A stretch of 64,000 bases of DNA from NCBI GenBank assembly GCA_045541255.1, contig JAZQIU010000022.1, positions 22,139-86,138 of the forward strand, written 5' to 3'. Made by a program: the position numbers and the translations under genes. Source of the stretch: UMGS1124 sp045541255 (lineage in GTDB: Bacteria > Bacillota_I > Bacilli_A > RF39 > UBA660). A model generated the notes under the pieces. The model was not told the DNA's origin, searched no databases, and was given only the letters and a program-made list of their open reading frames with translations. Of the stretch, positions 60,493 to 64,000 are shown in pieces; position 1 is the first letter of the stretch, and each line of letters opens with the position of its first letter.

Positions 60493-61206
60493 TTAAAGCA
60501 TATTAATCATAACAAGAACACTTAAAAAATTATTTAAAAAATGTATACCAACACTTATAAATATATTATTTGTTTTATAATAAGTATAAGATAAAAATAT
60601 GCCCATTGTAATATATGTTATAGATTGCATTATCCCTAACCCTAATGATATACCTTCATCTAAAGGAAAAATATGCATTAAACCAAATAACATACCACTT
60701 AAAATAATAAAAATATATTTATTTTTAAATACTTTTTTCATTCCCATTCTAAATAAAACTTCTTCATAAAAAGGTGCAAAAAAAGCAGTTGATATCATCA
60801 TTAAAAATGGCGATGTTTTTATATATGCTTCTATTAAATTTTGATTTACACTAGTAATTGAACTAGTATCATAATTTAACAAAGTCATAATAAGAACACT
60901 AACAAAACTCACTATATATTTCACTATCATAAATAAAATAAACATTTTTATTATATATGTTATATTTTTATTTATGTCTCTTTTAAACTCTTTCATATCT
61001 TGTTTTATAGAATTATTATAAACAACAAATAACACAACAAACATAACAAAAGATACAACAAACTGATAAATAACTAAACCTTTGTTATTCAATAATTCAA
61101 CATTAACACCAAATAACTTTAATATAAATGTTGTTATATCTCCAATACAAAAAAATAACAAAAAACACAATAATAATTTCAACAATAAATAAAGTCTCTC
61201 TCTCAT
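60493..61206 (-). CDS. CPBP-family intramembrane glutamic protease
   Basis: 237 residues, about seven membrane helices. CPBP (CAAX/Abi) signature: 'FYEEVLFRMGMKKVF' (EExxxR), 'GLMHIFPLDEG' and 'GIHFLNNFLSV' supply the catalytic Glu and His residues. Such enzymes cleave membrane peptides and process bacteriocins or give self-immunity. It starts a base or two after the stop of the related membrane protein upstream. GGATGG-type ribosome site. Confidence 0.9.
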   Translation of the reverse strand: MRERLYLLLKLLLCFLLFFCIGDITTFILKLFGVNVELLNNKGLVIYQFVVSFVMFVVLFVVYNNSIKQDMKEFKRDINKNITYIIKMFILFMIVKYIVSFVSVLIMTLLNYDTSSITSVNQNLIEAYIKTSPFLMMISTAFFAPFYEEVLFRMGMKKVFKNKYIFIILSGMLFGLMHIFPLDEGISLGLGIMQSITYITMGIFLSYTYYKTNNIFISVGIHFLNNFLSVLVMINML

Positions 61207-61207
61207 A

Positions 61208-61906
61208 TTACCATCCTATATAATTAAGTATAAAAACATTACTAATTAAATAAAAACTATATAAAGCAACAATAAAATATATACTAAAACGTTTTCTATA
61301 AATAAATGCAAATATAGCAAATAAAACAAAAATATTTAAACTATTTACTATAACAAAACCTAAAGTACCAGATAAAGATAAAGCATATATAATACTAGCA
61401 AGAAGTCCACTTAAAACAATACAAGTATCTGTACGTCTAGTAATTTTATCCACACTAAGTATTATTATAGAACAATATAAATATGGAATAATTATATAAT
61501 CACTTACTATTTTACTAATCAAAACAAAATCTAACTTTTTATCAAAAATATTATAAAAATTTTGTTCTAAAACTTTAACATTAAATATATCTCCTATAAA
61601 ATCAACAACATAACTAAACAGATACATTCCTACTACAACACTCACTAAACTAACAATAAAAATAAGTAAAGTCCTTAATAAATTATCTTTTCCTCTCCTA
61701 CTTCTAAAATCTCTTTTAAATATAATATAAACAATAAAACACATCAGCAATTTAATAGCTAAATCAATAATTATTCTAATAGTACCAGAAAAACCATTTA
61801 TATTTATCCCTAATAAACCTAATACTTTATATGCAAAAGTTTCAAAATAAACTAAAATCAAAATCGACAATATTATACCTAATATACCACTTAACTTCTT
61901 ATTCAT
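61208..61906 (-). CDS. Polytopic membrane protein, possibly degenerate CPBP relative
   Basis: 232 residues with about six or seven hydrophobic helices. Length, topology and position right before the CPBP protease suggest a paralogue, and the opening 'GLLGININGFSG' resembles the same region there, but the EExxxR and His motifs are missing. It would then be inactive as protease and might bind substrate or partner. Otherwise function unknown. AAGGTGG precedes the ATG. Confidence 0.6.
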   Translation of the reverse strand: MNKKLSGILGIILSILILVYFETFAYKVLGLLGININGFSGTIRIIIDLAIKLLMCFIVYIIFKRDFRSRRGKDNLLRTLLIFIVSLVSVVVGMYLFSYVVDFIGDIFNVKVLEQNFYNIFDKKLDFVLISKIVSDYIIIPYLYCSIIILSVDKITRRTDTCIVLSGLLASIIYALSLSGTLGFVIVNSLNIFVLFAIFAFIYRKRFSIYFIVALYSFYLISNVFILNYIGW

Positions 61907-61982
61907 AACCTACCACCTTGTATTTTAATAATATAATTTTTATTATTGTTTTTCAATACTAAGAAGTTATATTTACTAATAT

Positions 61983-62627
61983 TTATACATTTTTATTTAT
62001 TATATATATTTTATTATTTTTATAAAAACAATAAAATATATCATTAACTAACAAACCCTTATTATGTATCTTATTAACTAACCATTCTTTACTCTTTTTC
62101 AAATTTTTCAAAGTTTCCTCTTGTATATCCCCTTCTATAATTAAAGGCATCGGATAATCACTCTTAGTCTTCAAAATATTATATTTAAAAACACTTAATT
62201 TACCATTAGATTCTAACACAGCATATTCTACATCACTAATTGATTTTATACCATTTTGACGTAATTCCAACAATAAATCATTTAATGTATATCGATTCTT
62301 AAATAATTCCTTAAATTTAAGTTTCCCATTTTCTATTAATAAGCTAGGTTTCCCCGTCATCATCTCATTAAACTTTTTAGATTTTATAGAAATTTTTCCT
62401 AATAACACTTCTAACAAAACTAATACACATATAGGAAATATTGCTAAATACATAGGATCATTTATATTTTCAATACTAATAGCAATAAGTTCAGCCATTA
62501 ATAAAGAGACAATTAAATCTATAACCTGTAATTGACTTATTTCTCGTTTACCCATTATCCTATAGGCTATTACCACAAAAAAATAGAAAAAAACAGTTCT
62601 AAATACAGCATTTAATATATCCATCAT
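61983..62627 (-). CDS. DUF421/YetF-like membrane protein
   Basis: 214 residues from the ATG at 62625-62627 (GGTGG 6 bases upstream). Three N-terminal helices with 'YRIMGKREISQLQVIDLIVS' and a C-terminal alpha/beta domain with 'LNDLLLELRQNGIKSISDVE' and 'AVLESNGKLSVFKYN' match the DUF421/YetF family. The function is unknown in general; related Bacillus proteins appear with spore or envelope genes. Single-gene unit, about 75 bases upstream of the CPBP pair. Confidence 0.9.
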   Translation of the reverse strand: MMDILNAVFRTVFFYFFVVIAYRIMGKREISQLQVIDLIVSLLMAELIAISIENINDPMYLAIFPICVLVLLEVLLGKISIKSKKFNEMMTGKPSLLIENGKLKFKELFKNRYTLNDLLLELRQNGIKSISDVEYAVLESNGKLSVFKYNILKTKSDYPMPLIIEGDIQEETLKNLKKSKEWLVNKIHNKGLLVNDIFYCFYKNNKIYIINKNV

Positions 62628-62673
62628 AAGCATCCACCAATATTATTATGTAACTAAACTAATTTTTCTAAAC

Positions 62674-62698
62674 AAAAAAGCACTAGTTTCCTAGTACT
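62674..62698 (-). terminator. Terminator of the surface protein gene
   Basis: AGCACTAG (62679-62686) pairs with CTAGTACT (62691-62698) around TTTC, with one mismatch, followed by six T on the minus strand. It lies right after the stop at 62702. Confidence 0.85.
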
Positions 62699-62701
62699 TA
62701 A

Positions 62702-64000
62702 TTATCCAACAACATATGGATTATTTATTGTCCCGTCTCCACTTATTATCTCAATATTAGGTATTAAGGAAACCGCTGGCCTTAATAATGATTCTTCAGC
62801 ATTTACTGCAACAGGTGGCGATATAAAACCATCCGGTTCGATTGAAAGTGCAGTATGAGAAATTCCATTTTCTTCTGTATCATAGCCAATAGAAAACCCT
62901 AAAGAAAGAGTCCACCAATATTGAAAATCACTTGTAATATTGTCTAATAAATAATATTTTGCATTACTATCATTTAAACTTCCTCCTGCAAATACTGCTT
63001 CTTCTGCTGTCAATGGAAATATCTGTGTTTCGCTTGTTCTAACGCCATTTATAGGACACACTAACGATACTACTTTATCATTAGCTAATTTATTATAACT
63101 ATGATAAGCCCACCAACCTAAATTATAAACTTCTTCTTCAGTTAATATTATATTTCCATCTCCGTTATATTTCGTATAAATATCACCTATACATATTGTA
63201 GACGTTTTTAATTTTGATTTTATTTCTTCACTCCAAGCATCAAATACCTTTGTTTCTATTTTCCACTCACCATCATAATATTTTGCATCAAAACTACCAC
63301 CATTCAAAAATATATTAAACCTATATTTCATACTCGTAGTTCTATTTTGACTATTTTCATAATCAGGATAATCAATTCCATTAATTGTTTTATAACCATA
63401 ATCTCCAGTGCTAATATAAGCACTATCTGTTTTATTTAATGTTGAGCTACTGCATACAGAATCTTTATCTGCTAAAATCAATTTAATTGCACCATCACCC
63501 TCGATACGTACTATTCTCCAACACATATTATTAAATGTTACATAGTTATTTTTTACCGCTCCTCTATAATAATAACTTGTTCCATAATCGTCTGTTGCTA
63601 TTGATAAGACTGATTCATTTTCGCTACTCGGCTCTACTGCTGGTGTTGTTAAGGATTTTGTTCTTAATTCTGCATATCCATTGTTTTTTTGTTCTGCAGC
63701 TAACCCTATAGCATTATTTATTATGTTATATGCTAATGTATTTTGGTTTGTACTATATGGATTTATTTCTGCTATGTCTCTTATATTTACCTTTGCTTCT
63801 AATGTCTTATTCATATCAGCACTTTGATCTACACCAGTCTCTTTATATGTTACTGTTAAAGTATATGTATGTGTTTTACCTACTTCTATCTTATTCCCTA
63901 CTAATATTCCATTATTTATTGGGAATATTGTTTCTGTATCAACTCCACTACATGATTCTCCATCACTTTCACATGTTAATGTATATACAAAATCGTTAGA
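62702..64000 (-). CDS. Surface protein, C-terminal part (cut by right edge)
   Basis: The frame is open to the right edge, giving 432 residues of the C-terminal part; an internal Met at 63814 is not a good start since 62 in-frame codons precede it. The N-terminal stretch visible is a beta-rich repeat ('VYTLTCESDGESCSG', 'VGKTHTYTLTVTYKETG'). The rest is a domain with 'SYYYRGAVKNNYVTFNNMCW' and 'RIVRIEGDGAIKLIL', ending 'GTINNPYVVG'. Similar domains are frequent in secreted proteins of uncultured gut Bacilli. No C-terminal anchor is present; an N-terminal anchor or signal must lie outside. Confidence 0.75.
   Translation of the reverse strand, partial: SNDFVYTLTCESDGESCSGVDTETIFPINNGILVGNKIEVGKTHTYTLTVTYKETGVDQSADMNKTLEAKVNIRDIAEINPYSTNQNTLAYNIINNAIGLAAEQKNNGYAELRTKSLTTPAVEPSSENESVLSIATDDYGTSYYYRGAVKNNYVTFNNMCWRIVRIEGDGAIKLILADKDSVCSSSTLNKTDSAYISTGDYGYKTINGIDYPDYENSQNRTTSMKYRFNIFLNGGSFDAKYYDGEWKIETKVFDAWSEEIKSKLKTSTICIGDIYTKYNGDGNIILTEEEVYNLGWWAYHSYNKLANDKVVSLVCPINGVRTSETQIFPLTAEEAVFAGGSLNDSNAKYYLLDNITSDFQYWWTLSLGFSIGYDTEENGISHTALSIEPDGFISPPVAVNAEESLLRPAVSLIPNIEIISGDGTINNPYVVG

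Noticed and set aside
1..64000. Alternative genetic code (TGA as Trp), as in some Mollicutes
   Set aside because: Genes end at TGA (for example at 26272 and 9724) and Trp positions checked use TGG.

Overview
The window is very AT-rich DNA from a low-GC Gram-positive bacterium. It looks like an uncultured gut member of the Bacilli/Erysipelotrichia or former Mollicutes RF39 type. Reasons: OmpR-type two-component genes, PPDK, a UmuC/YolD pair, Cna-B and InlB-repeat surface proteins, a Firmicutes-type conjugation operon, and short Shine-Dalgarno-led operons. TGA works as a stop and TGG encodes Trp, so the code is standard. Placement is by gene content only.

Region 1 (1-18.3 kb, all minus strand) is part of an integrative and conjugative element. 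In transcription order it holds a Cna-B/NlpC-like surface protein, an InlB-repeat membrane protein, small unknown genes, a long DNA primase, a DUF3801/PcfB-like protein, the VirD4 coupling ATPase, VirB2-like, VirB6-like and PrgI (VirB3-like) proteins, and the start of VirB4, cut by the left edge. No relaxase or integrase is in view.

Region 2 (18.6-43.3 kb) reads as chromosome with envelope functions: a membrane-linked XRE regulator, a seven-gene operon (three GT8 glycosyltransferases, AMP-ligase, acyl carrier protein, phosphopantetheinyl transferase, PlsC-type acyltransferase) that probably makes an acylated glycolipid, HtrA with a membrane metallopeptidase and an RDD protein, a two-component system, a lipid kinase, a CNNM/CBS protein, a calcium-type P-ATPase and a heterodimeric ABC exporter. 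Intergenic regions here share a tandem AATTATTAA box with a 10-bp period near promoters. This is a candidate operator, possibly for the local OmpR-type regulator.

Region 3 (43.5-53.7 kb) is an accessory island: five small HTH proteins, an unknown four-gene plus-strand operon, a CAP-domain protein, a cold-shock protein, a MazF-type toxin, small unknown genes, a replication-initiator-like HTH protein and ParB. Two repeated sites stand out. TTGTAGTAAAAC sits just after the -10 box of four promoters, and an 18-20 bp palindrome precedes two genes.

Region 4 (53.9-64 kb) is chromosomal: ppdK, xerC, an unknown gene, a UmuC/YolD pair, tRNA-Ala, CPBP and DUF421 membrane proteins, and a surface protein cut by the right edge.

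Three genes seem to start at AUA or AUU behind good Shine-Dalgarno sequences. One of them (49930-50115) has no ATG, GTG or TTG start at all.
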